From an uncultured Myxococcales bacterium (GTDB lineage: Bacteria > Myxococcota_A > UBA9042): a DNA stretch of 64,000 nt. The position numbers and the translations under genes are program-made. Every line of letters begins with the position of its first letter. Position 1 is the stretch's first letter. The stretch is from NCBI GenBank assembly GCA_903896545.1, contig CAITYF010000202.1:22891-86890 (forward strand), read 5' to 3'. The notes beneath the pieces were generated by a model. That model searched no databases. It had not been told where the DNA came from and was given only the letters and a program-made list of their open reading frames with translations. Below are positions 41,553-52,137 of this stretch, piece by piece.

Positions 41553-42107
41553 TTACGCGCGACGTCGAACCAGCTCGTACGCCGACGCGAACTGCGGCCG
41601 GACAGCGTGGGTTTCAGGATCCAGCAACCACACCATCGCCATCTTCTCTGGCACGCGCACGGTGCCCGCAGGCTCGAACGTGCCAAACACGCGGTCCCAA
41701 AAAGCCGAGGTCACGCCGTGGTTGGACTTCGGATTGCCAAAATGATGGTGAAAGTGGTGACGTCGCAAGAAACGGCCATACGGTCCAAAGCCGGGGTGCG
41801 TGTGGGCGCGTCGATGCAGCGTTTCGTACGTCAAGTACATCGCCGTAAACGCGCCGGAAAACACAGCGCCCAGCTGCCACCCGACAACCAGCGTCGACAC
41901 GGGCAGGAAGACCGCAAGCACGCCCAGCGCGGCAAGTGCCTTCAGGTACCCCGGCGCGAAGTAGTCGCCCTGAGAGTGATGGCGGATGTGCTCGGTCGCA
42001 AAAAGATTGGGCTGCGTTCGCTTGTCGTGGCCCAAAAAACGGTGAAGCAGGTATTCCGCGAGCGACCACGTCGTGATGCCTGCCAGAGCTGCGAGTACAA
42101 AATTCAT
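41553..42107 (-). CDS. fatty acid hydroxylase/sterol desaturase-like protein
   Basis: A 184-residue membrane protein carrying the His-box pattern of the fatty acid hydroxylase superfamily: HRFLGH, HIRHH, HRRAH and RRHHFHHHFG. These coordinate a di-iron centre that hydroxylates lipids or carotenoids. Hydrophobic helices flank the boxes. AGGAGG lies 6 nt before the ATG at 42107. Divergent from the ApbE-like gene. The lipid substrate is unknown. Confidence 0.88.
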   Translation of the reverse strand: MNFVLAALAGITTWSLAEYLLHRFLGHDKRTQPNLFATEHIRHHSQGDYFAPGYLKALAALGVLAVFLPVSTLVVGWQLGAVFSGAFTAMYLTYETLHRRAHTHPGFGPYGRFLRRHHFHHHFGNPKSNHGVTSAFWDRVFGTFEPAGTVRVPEKMAMVWLLDPETHAVRPQFASAYELVRRRA

Positions 42108-42326
42108 CAACGCCACCTCCTGCGGGAGTATGCACGCGCGCACGGGATTCGGCAAAGCGCGCACACGAAAAGCCACGCAAACTGGAACGAGTCGCCGCCC
42201 TTGCGCCGGCTCTCCGCTTGATGACGCGTCCGCCCGGCTCCAACTCCAACCCGTCGCTCGCCAAGCACCGGCAAAATGTGGCACGTTGCGCCCGCGCACC
42301 TTTCGTGCGTGGCGGAGATTCTCGCG

Positions 42327-43364
42327 GTGTCGCGTCTGCTACCCCTCATGATGCTGTTGCTCTTGCCGGCCGTCGCGCGTGCCGAAGCGCCGCCGCTCGC
42401 GGGGTGTCCAGGCGTGCAGGTGCGAACCGGGGCCGCGATGGGCTCCAAAGTCGTGGTGCGCGTGTGCCCCAAGGCGCTGGGAGGTGATGCCGAGAAGGCG
42501 GCGCTTGCGGCGGCGGAGCAGGGCTTCGCAGAGGTCGGCCGGCTGGAAGGTTTGTGGACAACGTGGTCGCCAGATAGCGACGTTTCCAGGATCAGCGCGG
42601 CGGCGGGACGAACGGCGATTCAGGTTTCACAAGAGACGCTCGACGTCTTGCAGGTGGCGCTTTCCGGAAGCGAAGCGTCGGCTGGGCTATTTGACGTCAC
42701 GTTTGCGCCGCTGGGCGAGGTCTGGCGTTTTGACACCCCGCCGGGCAGCCACGAGCCGACCAAACTCGCCCGCGTGCCAACCGTCGCGGAGGTCAAGGAC
42801 CGCCTGAACCGCGTCGGCTGGCAGCATTTGCATCTGGACGTGAAGCAACACACAGCATTTCTCGACAAACCCGCGATGGCGATTCACCTGGGGGGCATCG
42901 GGAAAGGGGCCGCGGTGGACCGCGTCGTCGCGCTGCTGCGCGCTCAGGGGTTTGCGAACTTCGCTGTGCAAGCGGGCGGCGACTTGTACTGTGCCGGACA
43001 AAACGGTGCGCGTCCGTGGCGCGTCGGCATCGCCCATCCGCGGGTAAAGGGAGAGATTCTGGGTAGTTTGGACGTTCACGACGCGGCGTTTTCCACGAGC
43101 GGCGACTACGAGCGGTTCGCCATCATCGACGGGCATCGGTATCACCACATTCTGGACACCCGATCCGGTTTCCCGGCCGACGCGAGTCAGAGCGTGACAG
43201 CGCTTGTGGAAACAGCGACGGCCGCAGAGGTTTTGACCAAGACGGCGTTCATCCTGGGCGGGCAGGCGGGACTGGATTTCCTGCAGAAGCAGCACGCGCG
43301 CGGCGTCATCGTCGACGCGCAGGGCAAGGTCTGGACGAGTTCCGAGTTGTCCGTCGTTCCGTAG
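42327..43364 (+). CDS. FAD:protein FMN transferase, ApbE family
   Basis: A 345-residue secreted ApbE-family protein, which attaches FMN covalently to Thr/Ser of membrane redox proteins such as NqrB/RnfG. Flavin and Mg motifs visible are HLGGIGKGAAVDRVV, QAGGDLYCAG and HHILDTRSGFPADASQSVT. I chose GTG at 42327 (GGAG 9 nt upstream), which gives a good signal peptide ending PAVARA. An LAGC lies eight residues further on, so lipidation is possible but less likely. An ATG at 42348 is an alternative. No flavin-acceptor gene is adjacent. Confidence 0.88.
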   Translation: MSRLLPLMMLLLLPAVARAEAPPLAGCPGVQVRTGAAMGSKVVVRVCPKALGGDAEKAALAAAEQGFAEVGRLEGLWTTWSPDSDVSRISAAAGRTAIQVSQETLDVLQVALSGSEASAGLFDVTFAPLGEVWRFDTPPGSHEPTKLARVPTVAEVKDRLNRVGWQHLHLDVKQHTAFLDKPAMAIHLGGIGKGAAVDRVVALLRAQGFANFAVQAGGDLYCAGQNGARPWRVGIAHPRVKGEILGSLDVHDAAFSTSGDYERFAIIDGHRYHHILDTRSGFPADASQSVTALVETATAAEVLTKTAFILGGQAGLDFLQKQHARGVIVDAQGKVWTSSELSVVP

Positions 43365-43482
43365 TCCCCGCGTGCTCACTTCAGTTCCAGAGCCAAGCTG
43401 GCACCGCCAGACGCTGTTGCGTTTCGGACTTGGAGAGGACAAACCCGCAAAGACGATTCGAGCCAAGGTCTGAGGGTATCGC

Positions 43483-43980
43483 TCAATGGCGCCAGATCAC
43501 GTCGGATGCAGCGTAGTAAATCGCCATGAGTCCGGAAAACGTCGCGCTCGCCAAGAACCGCCAGCGCAAGGGAATCTTCACTTGAATCAGCCAATTGGCG
43601 AGCACGGCGACCGGCAGGTTCGCCGCCCACGACACAAGCCCGAGCCGCAGCAAGTCCACGCCCACGGTCGCGCCGGAAAAGAGCCGAAGGAACAACAGAG
43701 GCCGGGCGATCCACAGCGGGTTGAAATAGGCCAGCGCGAGCGCCGTCCGCTGGAGCGCGCGTGGAACGGGGCGCTGTTCGGTGACGCGCTTGTCGATGAA
43801 GGCGAACCAGTTGGGAATCTCGATGGCGTACAGCGTCGCGCCGAGGGCCATCACGCCGAGCACGCGTCCACCGTTGAGCTGGTGCAAAAGCAACTGAGCA
43901 GCGACATCGCCGAGCGTGTAAATCGTCAGTCCCTGCAGACTGTTGCGCGGTGACCAGAACCGGCTCGCGCCCGCGGTCAT
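43483..43980 (-). CDS. Mpv17/PMP22-like membrane protein
   Basis: A 165-residue protein with about four hydrophobic helices and motifs such as YAIEIPNWFAFID and YFNPLWIARPLL reminiscent of the Mpv17/PMP22 family or its bacterial relatives; the match is loose. The ATG overlaps the stop of the xanthine dehydrogenase molybdenum subunit gene, so it is cotranscribed. Its link to purine oxidation is unexplained. Confidence 0.6.
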   Translation of the reverse strand: MTAGASRFWSPRNSLQGLTIYTLGDVAAQLLLHQLNGGRVLGVMALGATLYAIEIPNWFAFIDKRVTEQRPVPRALQRTALALAYFNPLWIARPLLFLRLFSGATVGVDLLRLGLVSWAANLPVAVLANWLIQVKIPLRWRFLASATFSGLMAIYYAASDVIWRH

Positions 43981-46226
43981 GGCCCGTCCCCGGTGAGCAG
44001 CATCAGCGCGCGTTCAGGCGTCATCGGCGACTCCTGCAGACCAGCTGCAGCAACGCCCGTGGCGCGAATCGCGTTGAGCAGGGCAAAATACGCGCCGATG
44101 CCGTACATCAACGGCGGTTCACCTACGGCTTTGCCGGTCACGTGGCTCGGCGCGTTCGCCGTTTCCAGCCAGCGCACGTCGAGTTCCGGTGCTGCGAGCA
44201 AATCGGGCACCTTGTAGGTTCCCAGATTGGCCGATTTCAGCCGGCCGTCTTGGTACACGACCTCTTCCATCGTCATCCAGCCGATTCCCTGAACAATCCC
44301 GCCTTCCACTTGCCCGCGGTCGATGTCCGGTCGCAGGCTGGTCCCGACGTCGTGCACGCAACTCGCGCGATCCACTGTGTACGTGCCCAGCAGGGCGTCC
44401 AGCGTCACTTCCACAAGCGCAGTGCCAAAAACGTGGTACGCAAAGGCGACGCCCGACTCGGTGGCGCGGTCGAACAAAATGTTGGGCGTAGCATAATGCG
44501 CTTGCGCGGACACGCTGATGCGCGCCATGTACGCCGACTGCACGAGCCGCTCGAACGTCCACTCGGTCGGCGCGCCGTTCAAATTCACACGACCGTCTTG
44601 AAAAGACACCGCTTCTTCGGCGCAATGCAGAAGCAAAGCGGCGCGACTCCGTAGGCGACTGGCGATTTCCCGCGCTGCCTGTGCCGCCGCCGCGGCGTTC
44701 AGATCGGCGCCGCTGCTTGCCGCTGTCGGCGATGTATTCGCGGCGCGCCCGGTGTTGGTCGATTCCAGCCGCACGCGCGCGGGGGCGATGGCCAGGACGC
44801 CGGCGACCGCGGCCTGAATCTTCGCGTTCACGCCTTGTCCCATCTCAACCGCGCCCGTGCTGACCGCGACGCTGCCGTCCGTGTACACGTGCACAAGCGC
44901 GGACGCCTGATTCAAGAACGTCGACGTAAACGAGATGCCAAAGCACACCGGCATCAGCGCTGCGCCCCGCTTAAACCGACGATTTTGCGCGTTGAAGGCG
45001 GCGATCGCCTGCTGTTTCTCGTTGAAGTGGAAGTGCGCGACCGCCTGGTCAAACGTCAGCGCCGCGTGATCGCTGCGGATCGGCATTCCGCACGGCTGGA
45101 CGTCGCCCGTCTTGGCCAAGTTGCGGCGCTGCAGAACGCTGCGGTCAACGCCCAACTTGCGCGCGGCGTGGTCCAGCGCGCACTCCAGGACGAACATTGC
45201 CTGCGGACCGCCAAAGCCGCGAAAGGCGGTGAACGGCGGCAGATTCGTGCGACAACAGTGGCCAATCGCGCGTACGTTGGGAATGAAATAGCTCGCTGTC
45301 GCGTGCAGAAGCGACCGCTCCAACACCGCCGGCGAGAGGTCCGCCGACGCACCGGCGTTCTGGTAGAATTCGACCTGCCAGCCAAGGAATTGACCGTCGG
45401 CGGTGAGCCCGAACGCGTAGTCGGCGTCATACGGGTGGCGCTTGCCGGTCATCCGCATATCGTCTTCGCGACTCAGGATCAGCTTGACCGGTGCGTTCAG
45501 GTGCCAAGCTGCCAGCGCCGCGAGCGCAGCCCAGGGCGTCGCCTGATCTTCCTTGCCGCCAAATCCGCCGCCCAAGCGCGTCACGTCGACTTCCACGTCG
45601 TGCATGCCCACGCCCAGCACGCCCGCAACCGCGCGCTGCACGGCGGTTGGCGCCTGCGTCGAACTGACGATGCGCAGCCGCCCGCCTTCCTGCGGCAGCG
45701 CCAGCGCGCCCTGAGTCTCCAGATACAGATGCTCCTGCGCGCCCGACCGCGTTTGCCCGCGCACGACGACGGCCGCTTGGCGCAGCGCTGCGTCCACATC
45801 GCCGCACTGCATCGTGCGCGACGGAATGATGAGATGCCCCAGCCGTTGCGCTTCCCGTGGCTCAAAGATGCCCGGCAGTTCGTCGATTTGCGCTGTGATG
45901 GCCGCCACGCCGCGGTGCGCTGCCTCTCGCGACGTTGCAACCACGCACGCGATCGGCTGGCCGACAAAGTGCACGTCGCCAGCCGCAAGAAGCGGCTCGT
46001 CCTGCACCATGCCGCCGATTTGGTTGTGTCCCGGCACGTCCGCCGCCGTGAGAACCGCGACGACGCCTTCGACCGCCCGCGCCGTCGCCAATTCCAGACC
46101 GCGCAAGTGCCCGTGAGGAAAAGGCGAACCGAAGACCGCGGCGTGCAGCAACCCCGCCGGTTCCGGCAGGTCGTCGACGTAGAGGCTTTGCCCCAGCACG
46201 TGGAGAAGCGGATCGGTTGGCTTCAC
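43977..46226 (-). CDS. xdhB: xanthine dehydrogenase, molybdenum-binding subunit
   Basis: A 749-residue member of the xanthine oxidase family Mo-cofactor subunit. Motifs include RLGGGFGGKEDQ, FRGFGGPQAMF, STGAVEMGQGVN, IGWMTMEEVVYQDGRL and the catalytic Glu region AVGEPPLMYGIGA. It lacks FeS and FAD domains, which are in the upstream gene, giving an XdhAB arrangement that oxidises hypoxanthine and xanthine to urate. ATGA overlap with xdhA. No xdhC cofactor-insertion chaperone gene is seen in the window. Confidence 0.94.
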   Translation of the reverse strand: MKPTDPLLHVLGQSLYVDDLPEPAGLLHAAVFGSPFPHGHLRGLELATARAVEGVVAVLTAADVPGHNQIGGMVQDEPLLAAGDVHFVGQPIACVVATSREAAHRGVAAITAQIDELPGIFEPREAQRLGHLIIPSRTMQCGDVDAALRQAAVVVRGQTRSGAQEHLYLETQGALALPQEGGRLRIVSSTQAPTAVQRAVAGVLGVGMHDVEVDVTRLGGGFGGKEDQATPWAALAALAAWHLNAPVKLILSREDDMRMTGKRHPYDADYAFGLTADGQFLGWQVEFYQNAGASADLSPAVLERSLLHATASYFIPNVRAIGHCCRTNLPPFTAFRGFGGPQAMFVLECALDHAARKLGVDRSVLQRRNLAKTGDVQPCGMPIRSDHAALTFDQAVAHFHFNEKQQAIAAFNAQNRRFKRGAALMPVCFGISFTSTFLNQASALVHVYTDGSVAVSTGAVEMGQGVNAKIQAAVAGVLAIAPARVRLESTNTGRAANTSPTAASSGADLNAAAAAQAAREIASRLRSRAALLLHCAEEAVSFQDGRVNLNGAPTEWTFERLVQSAYMARISVSAQAHYATPNILFDRATESGVAFAYHVFGTALVEVTLDALLGTYTVDRASCVHDVGTSLRPDIDRGQVEGGIVQGIGWMTMEEVVYQDGRLKSANLGTYKVPDLLAAPELDVRWLETANAPSHVTGKAVGEPPLMYGIGAYFALLNAIRATGVAAAGLQESPMTPERALMLLTGDGP

Positions 46227-47644
46227 GGCACGCCCTCCAGCACGCCAAAAAGGCGATCAAAGTGGGCAAAAATCTGCCGTTCCAGGAGCCGCGACTTGTA
46301 AAGCGCCGAGCCGCGCACGTCCGAAATCGGCGCGATCTCTGCGCGCGCGAGTTGACCCGCCAGCCGCGCCGTCTCTCCATTCACCGGCAGACCTCGGAGC
46401 GCTTCGGACGCGTTCCTTAGCCACTTGGGCACTGCCGCAACGCCGCCCGCGGACAGCCGCGCGTGCGCGATGATGCCGTCCTGCACGTCCAGCCACAGCG
46501 CTGAATTCACGCTGGCAATGTCCAGATGCGTCCGCTTGCTGACCTTCGCGAATGCCACGTGCTTGCCGCGCGCGTTCTCTGGAACCCGCAGCGCCGTCAG
46601 CCATTCGCCTGGCCTGAGGTCGAGCTTTTTGTATCCGAGGTAGAATTCCGCCAGCGGCACCTCCCGCAGGCCGTCTGGACCCTGCAGTTGCGCCGACGCG
46701 CCAAGGGCGAGCAGCAGAATCGCAAAATCACCGATCGGCGAGGCGTTCACCAGATTACCGGCCAGCGTCGCGCGCTCGCGGATTTGCTGGGACGCGATGA
46801 GCCGCGCGAATTCCGGCATGTCCGGCACGAACGGCAGGAACAGCGGGTGATGCGCGAGTTGCTGCATCGTGACGCCCGCGCCGATCAGCAGATCGTCGTT
46901 CGCGAGCGTCACATCGTCATCGACCAGTTGCGCCGCCAAGACGACGTCCTGCTCCAGCAGCCCGTGGGGACCTTGCACGAGCAAATCCGTCGCGCCCGCC
47001 AGGATCCGCGCGCCCGGCGGCAGGGCGAGCAGGCGCGGCAGAGGATGGAGTCGCTGCAGCCGCTGCGGGACGTCGACAAAGTACGCGGGCAGAGTGCCGG
47101 TCGCGATGAGCCCCGGAACGCGATCGATGTCCTGCGTCAACAAGTGCGCGTGTTGCTGCGCCAACGCCGCTGCCGCCCGGACGATCGGCGCGTAACCGGT
47201 GCAGCGGCAAATGTTGCCTGCGAGTGCCAGTTTCGCTTCGTCGTCGCTGAGATGCGGCGCCTGCAGCAGAAAACCAGTCAGCGCCATGACGATGCCCGGC
47301 GTGCAAAATCCACATTGCGTGCCCAACTCGGCGACAAGCGCGCTTTGAACGGGCGTCGGTGCATTCGCCGTACCCAGCAGACCTTCCACAGTCACGATGT
47401 GCTGCCCCGCGACTTCACCCAGCGGCAGAAGGCACGACGTCACAGCGCGATAAACCAGCCGCCCGTCGCGCACGTTGCCAAGCAGCACGGTACAGGCGCC
47501 ACAATCGCCCTCGCGACAGCCCTCTTTCGTCGCCTTTTGCCCGAACGGCCCGCGCAGCAGGTCCAAAACTGGCGTCGCTGCGTGCGCGTCGCTGGTCACG
47601 ACGCGATCGTTCAACAGGAAAGAAACGGCGCTTGGCACGGACAA
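46223..47644 (-). CDS. xdhA: xanthine dehydrogenase, FeS-FAD subunit
   Basis: A 473-residue protein with two [2Fe-2S] clusters. Plant-type cluster ligands are C43, C48, C51 and C71 (GCREGDCGACT); second-cluster ligands are C111, C114, C146 and C148 (CGFCTPG, CRCTGY). A FAD-binding domain follows (ILAGATDLLVQ, AGNLVNASPIGDF). It passes electrons from the Mo site to NAD+. The start is uncertain: TTG at 47644 with AAAGGA 5 nt upstream, or GTG two codons later. First gene of the xdhA-xdhB-membrane protein operon. Confidence 0.93.
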   Translation of the reverse strand: MSVPSAVSFLLNDRVVTSDAHAATPVLDLLRGPFGQKATKEGCREGDCGACTVLLGNVRDGRLVYRAVTSCLLPLGEVAGQHIVTVEGLLGTANAPTPVQSALVAELGTQCGFCTPGIVMALTGFLLQAPHLSDDEAKLALAGNICRCTGYAPIVRAAAALAQQHAHLLTQDIDRVPGLIATGTLPAYFVDVPQRLQRLHPLPRLLALPPGARILAGATDLLVQGPHGLLEQDVVLAAQLVDDDVTLANDDLLIGAGVTMQQLAHHPLFLPFVPDMPEFARLIASQQIRERATLAGNLVNASPIGDFAILLLALGASAQLQGPDGLREVPLAEFYLGYKKLDLRPGEWLTALRVPENARGKHVAFAKVSKRTHLDIASVNSALWLDVQDGIIAHARLSAGGVAAVPKWLRNASEALRGLPVNGETARLAGQLARAEIAPISDVRGSALYKSRLLERQIFAHFDRLFGVLEGVP

Positions 47645-47784
47645 CGGCGTCCTTTGGCGCGGCGGGAAAAAGCGCGCCGCGACCGATCAGAAGCGTAGGG
47701 GAGAGCCGAGGACGTGGCAAGGTCAAGCGTCCAGTGGACGCGCCGCAACGGCAGTGGCAGATTGAGCAAGCGGAGGTGCTGTTC

Positions 47785-48270
47785 ATGCAAAAGGTCTTGG
47801 GTGCTTTGACGCTTTTCGTGCTGGCGGTGACTTCGTGCACGACCTCGTACGAACCCCGGCGCAGTCCGCGGATCGCGCAGGTGATGGAGTTGGGCAATCA
47901 GGTCCTCGTGAAGGACGGCAAACACTACCCGATCGGCCTGCTGAACAACGGCGCGCTGGAGGCCGTGGCGCCACACGCTGTGGCGATGGAACACGCAGAA
48001 ACATTTCAGAACAGGCTGCTGGGCGGTCTGATTATCGGCCTTGTCAGCGTCGTCCCGATCGGCGTAGGCACGGGCATGGCGGCGAACGGCGCGACTTCCC
48101 GCAACAGCGATCCTTCTTTGGGCCTCGCGTTGGTCGGGACCGGTCTTGTCGCCTACGCGATCGGCATCGGAATGATGATGAGCGCGCCGACGCACCTGAA
48201 CGACGCGGTGAACGTGTACAACGACTGGGTCGACCAAGGGATGCCGGCGGACGCGACAGCTGCATTTTGA
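47785..48270 (+). CDS. small membrane lipoprotein of unknown function
   Basis: A 161-residue lipoprotein with lipobox VTSC, a short polar N-terminal domain, then two hydrophobic Gly-rich helices ([21 protein letters not shown] and [21 protein letters not shown]) and the C-terminus [15 protein letters not shown] precedes the ATG. A diverged copy of its last 44 bp lies 71 bp after the stop. Divergent from xdhA. Confidence 0.72.
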   Translation: MQKVLGALTLFVLAVTSCTTSYEPRRSPRIAQVMELGNQVLVKDGKHYPIGLLNNGALEAVAPHAVAMEHAETFQNRLLGGLIIGLVSVVPIGVGTGMAANGATSRNSDPSLGLALVGTGLVAYAIGIGMMMSAPTHLNDAVNVYNDWVDQGMPADATAAF

Positions 48271-48340
48271 GGTGGTTCCACGGTTCTGCCGCGCGCGCTT
48301 GGACGGCGGCTGCAGGTATTCGCCGCCGCGCGCGCTTGCC

Positions 48341-48384
48341 GGGTCGACGTCGGAATGCCGGCCGACGCCACCGCCGCGTTTTGA
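48341..48384 (+). pseudogene. remnant copy of the preceding gene's 3' end
   Basis: The 44 bp here align without gaps to 48227-48270. Both encode [10 protein letters not shown] and a TGA stop, with mostly third-position changes. This is what remains of a tandem paralogue. The remnant ends 74 bp before the purL ATG. Confidence 0.7.
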
Positions 48385-48457
48385 TCGTTGCCCAATTGTC
48401 GTTTGCCATCCTGAACCGCTTTCGCGGACACTCCGGGCCCTTCCCGCCGGAGGTCTT

Positions 48458-50680
48458 ATGCCCGCGCACGAACACTTGCCAGATGACGTCATTGCCCGCC
48501 ACAAGCTCACGCCCGATGAGTACGCCGAGATTGTGCGGCGCCTGAATCGTCCGCCGAATTTGGTGGAATTGGGCGTATTTTCAGTGATGTGGTCGGAGCA
48601 CTGCGCCTACAAGTCCAGCCGCGCGCATTTTCACCTGTTCCCGACCGATGGACCGACGGTGATTCAAGGTCCGGGCGAGAACGCGGGAATCGTCGACATC
48701 GGCAAGGACGCGGAAGGCAACACTTGGGGCGCGGCGTTCAAGATGGAGTCGCACAACCATCCGTCGTTTATCGAGCCGTTTCAAGGCGCGGCGACCGGTG
48801 TGGGCGGCATTTTGCGCGACGTCTTCACCATGGGCGCACGCACAATCGCCGCGATGGACGCGCTCCGTTTTGGCGAAGCGAGCCATCCCAAGACCAAAAC
48901 GCTCGTTTCCGGCGTCGTGCACGGCATCGGCAGCTACGGCAACTGCATGGGCGTCCCAACGATCGGCGGCAACTGCGGTTTTGACGCGTGCTACAACGGC
49001 AACATCCTCGTCAACGCGTTTGCCTTGGGCATTGTGCGCAAGGATCGCATTTTCCTCGGCTACGCCAGCGGCGTCGGCAATCCGGTGCTCTACATCGGCA
49101 GCGCGACGGGGCGCGACGGCATTCACGGCGCGACGATGGCCTCGGCCAGTTTTGATGAAACGAGCGCGGAGAAGCGTCCGACCGTGCAAGTCGGCGACCC
49201 GTTCACCGAGAAGCTGCTCCTGGAATGCTGTTTGGAGATCTTCCAGCACGACTGGCTGGTCGGCATTCAGGACATGGGCGCGGCGGGGCTGACCTCGTCT
49301 AGCTTTGAAATGGCGTCGCGCGCTGGCGCGGGCATGGAAATGAACCTGGACGCCGTGCCGCAGCGCGCCGCGAACCTGACGCCGTACGAGATGATGCTGT
49401 CCGAGAGTCAGGAGCGCATGCTGCTGGTTGCCAAACGCGGTCACGAAGACGACGTGCTGGCGATCTGCAAGAAGTGGGGGCTGGAAGCGGCGGTTGTCGG
49501 CAAGGTCACCGATTCTGGTCGCATGGTGGCAACGTTCCAGGGTGAGGTGGCGCTTGATCTGCCGATCGCCGCTGTGGTGGACGACTGCCCGCGTTACGAC
49601 CGTCCACGTAAAGAACCGGAAGATCTGGCGTCCCGCCGGGCGATTCCGCATTTTGACGACGCACCGACGACGGCGGACTGGCTGGCGCTGATGGCGCACC
49701 CAGAAATCGCCTCGAAGCGTTGGATTTGGCAGCAGTATGACCACTCCGTGCGGACCAACTCGGCGGTTTTGCCGGGCCAGGCGGACGCGGCGGTGCTGCG
49801 CGTGAAGGAAAACGGCGCGCTTTTGGCGATGTCGGCGGATTGTACGGAGCGTTATGGCTACGCGGATCCGTACGCGTGCGGTGCCTATGCGGTGGCTGAA
49901 AGCGTGCGCAACCTGGCGTGCGTGGGCGCTGCGCCGCTGGGACTGACGGACTGCCTGAACATGGGCAACCCGGAAATTCCCGAAGTCATGTGGGCGATTC
50001 GCGAGGCGATGCGTGGCGTCGGTGAAGCCGCGAAGGCGCTCGATTGCCCAGTCGTGAGCGGCAACGTGTCGCTGTACAACTCGACAAATGACGAATCGAT
50101 CCTGCCGACGCCGATGATCGCTGCCGTGGGCCGGCTGCCCGATGGCGTGCTGCCGGTGACGCAGGGCTTCACAGAAGCGGGCGCGGCGATTCTGCTTTTG
50201 GGCAAGTTCAACCCGTCGCTGGGCGCATCGCGCTTCACGCACACGCGCTTGGGCAAGCACGCGGGTGCGCCGTCGCCGGTGGATCTGCAGGCGGAGCGCG
50301 CGGTCGGTTCGCTGGTTCGCGGCCTCATCGCGGAAGGCGCGGTGCTGAACGCGCACGATCTCTCCGACGGTGGTCTGGCGGTGGCTCTTGCGGAGGCCGC
50401 GTTGCCGCATCTGGTCGGTGCCGACTGCGTGCTGCCGACGGTGCAGGGGAAACGTTTGGATGAACTGCTTTTTGGCGAAAGCGGCGCGTCGATTGTCGTG
50501 AGCGTGAAGCCGGAGCGCGTGTCGGAAGTGCAGCAGAAGGCGCGGGCGCTGAACGTGCCGGTGGCGACGCTGGGCACGACGGGCGGCAAAGACGTGCGGA
50601 TCGCTGGGTTGTCGCTCCCCGTCGCGCAGCTGAACGACGCGTGGCAGCACGGTTTTGAACGCGCGGTTCTGGGTCAATAA
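48458..50680 (+). CDS. purL: phosphoribosylformylglycinamidine synthase subunit PurL
   Basis: A 740-residue small-type PurL that works with PurS and PurQ (encoded at 29.4-30.5 kb) to make FGAM from FGAR, ATP and glutamine. Motifs: [14 protein letters not shown] (catalytic His), [50 protein letters not shown] [17 protein letters not shown], and LGKHAGA. GGAGG lies just before the ATG. Followed at 18 bp by purF, one operon. Confidence 0.97.
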   Translation: MPAHEHLPDDVIARHKLTPDEYAEIVRRLNRPPNLVELGVFSVMWSEHCAYKSSRAHFHLFPTDGPTVIQGPGENAGIVDIGKDAEGNTWGAAFKMESHNHPSFIEPFQGAATGVGGILRDVFTMGARTIAAMDALRFGEASHPKTKTLVSGVVHGIGSYGNCMGVPTIGGNCGFDACYNGNILVNAFALGIVRKDRIFLGYASGVGNPVLYIGSATGRDGIHGATMASASFDETSAEKRPTVQVGDPFTEKLLLECCLEIFQHDWLVGIQDMGAAGLTSSSFEMASRAGAGMEMNLDAVPQRAANLTPYEMMLSESQERMLLVAKRGHEDDVLAICKKWGLEAAVVGKVTDSGRMVATFQGEVALDLPIAAVVDDCPRYDRPRKEPEDLASRRAIPHFDDAPTTADWLALMAHPEIASKRWIWQQYDHSVRTNSAVLPGQADAAVLRVKENGALLAMSADCTERYGYADPYACGAYAVAESVRNLACVGAAPLGLTDCLNMGNPEIPEVMWAIREAMRGVGEAAKALDCPVVSGNVSLYNSTNDESILPTPMIAAVGRLPDGVLPVTQGFTEAGAAILLLGKFNPSLGASRFTHTRLGKHAGAPSPVDLQAERAVGSLVRGLIAEGAVLNAHDLSDGGLAVALAEAALPHLVGADCVLPTVQGKRLDELLFGESGASIVVSVKPERVSEVQQKARALNVPVATLGTTGGKDVRIAGLSLPVAQLNDAWQHGFERAVLGQ

Positions 50681-50698
50681 CGCGAAGCGGAGTCCATC

Positions 50699-52054
50699 AT
50701 GTGCGGAGTCTTTGGCATCTTTGGGCATCCGGAAGCGGCGCGCCTTGCGTCGATCGGCCTGCACGCGCTCCAGCACCGTGGTCAGGAATCGGCGGGCATC
50801 GCGTCGTCGCCGGGCGGGGAAGTGTTCCTGCAGCGCGCGATGGGCCACGTGGCAGCGGTTTTTGACGAAGCTACGCTCGCCAACTTGCCCGGCATCATGG
50901 CGATCGGCCAGGTCCGCTATTCAACGACGGGCGCCAGCCGCCTGCGCAACGCCCAACCGATTTGCCTCGACACCTCCGTAGGTTCGCTCGCGGTTGCCCA
51001 CAACGGCAATTTGGTGAACGCGGTGCCGTTGCGGCAAAAGCTGGCGGCGGAAGGCGCGCTGTTTTCGTCGGGTACGGACACGGAAGTGATTCTGCACCTG
51101 CTGGCGCGGCAACAAGGCTCTCTCGGCGAGCGTATGCTGGCGATCATGCCGCAGCTGGCCGGCGCGTATTCAGTGCTTCTGACGGACGGGCGTGAAGTCG
51201 TCGCCGCGCGCGATCCGTTCGGTTATCGGCCGCTTGTCCTCGGTTTCCGCCGCGATGCGCACGGTGAAGCGTGGATGGCGGCGTCGGAAGTGCCGGCCAT
51301 CAGCCTCGTGGGCGGTGAACTGGTGCGCGAAGTCGAGCCGGGTGAAGTCGTGGTGATGCGCCAGGGCGGCATTCGCAGCCTGCGGCTGGGCAACCTGCCG
51401 GGGCGCAAGGCGTGCGTGTTTGAGCACGTCTATTTCGCGCGTCCTGACAGCATCATCTTTGGCAAAACGGTCTACGAGACCCGCAAGCGTTTTGGCGCAC
51501 AATTGGCACGAGAAGCACCGGCGCCGGGGGCTGAGGTCGTGATTCCGGTTCCAGATAGCGGGATTGCAGCAGCCTTGGGCTATGCCCGCGAGTCGGGGAT
51601 CCCGTACGAACTGGGCCTCATCCGCAGCCACTACGTCGGTCGCACGTTCATTCAGCCGACCGTGGCCCTGCGCGAGGTCGGCGTCCGCCGCAAATTGAGC
51701 CCGGTGAAGGAGATCATCGCCGGCAAAAGCATCGTTGTCGTTGACGACAGCTTGGTGCGCGGCACGACTTCGCGGCAGATTATCGGCCTTTTGCGTGAAG
51801 CCGGCGCGCGGGAAATCCACCTGCGCATCTCCAGCCCGCCGACCGCGTGGCCGTGCTGGTACGGCATTGACACGCCCGACCGCGATCAGTTGCTGGCCGC
51901 CAACAAGACGCTGGACGAGATCGCCGCGTTTATCACGTGCGACTCCGTTGGCTACTTGAGCCCGCAAGGTCTGTTGCAGGCCGCAGGCGAGAACGACGGC
52001 TGGTGCACGGCGTGCTTCACGGGCGAATACCCGGAGCCGCTGAGCAAGGCATAG
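50699..52054 (+). CDS. purF: amidophosphoribosyltransferase
   Basis: A 451-residue enzyme for the first committed step of purine synthesis (PRPP plus glutamine to phosphoribosylamine). Cys2 directly follows the initiator Met, so no propeptide is needed. HRGQESAGIA and the glutaminase core follow. The PRPP motif is SIVVVDDSLVRGTTSRQI. Cys residues in CVFEHVYFA, PCWYGID and WCTACFTG match the [4Fe-4S]-type PurF of Bacillus. GGAG precedes the ATG. Confidence 0.97.
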   Translation: MCGVFGIFGHPEAARLASIGLHALQHRGQESAGIASSPGGEVFLQRAMGHVAAVFDEATLANLPGIMAIGQVRYSTTGASRLRNAQPICLDTSVGSLAVAHNGNLVNAVPLRQKLAAEGALFSSGTDTEVILHLLARQQGSLGERMLAIMPQLAGAYSVLLTDGREVVAARDPFGYRPLVLGFRRDAHGEAWMAASEVPAISLVGGELVREVEPGEVVVMRQGGIRSLRLGNLPGRKACVFEHVYFARPDSIIFGKTVYETRKRFGAQLAREAPAPGAEVVIPVPDSGIAAALGYARESGIPYELGLIRSHYVGRTFIQPTVALREVGVRRKLSPVKEIIAGKSIVVVDDSLVRGTTSRQIIGLLREAGAREIHLRISSPPTAWPCWYGIDTPDRDQLLAANKTLDEIAAFITCDSVGYLSPQGLLQAAGENDGWCTACFTGEYPEPLSKA

Positions 52055-52137
52055 CCGGCGACGCTGCGACGCCAACCACCCTTGCACAATCCTCCTCTCA
52101 ACCCTACGCTCACCTTGGACTTTCGCCGGAGGTTGCC

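Noticed and set aside
48581..50848. Long minus-strand frame opposite purL
   Set aside because: Arg/His-rich shadow of a conserved gene; no start signal or recognisable motif.
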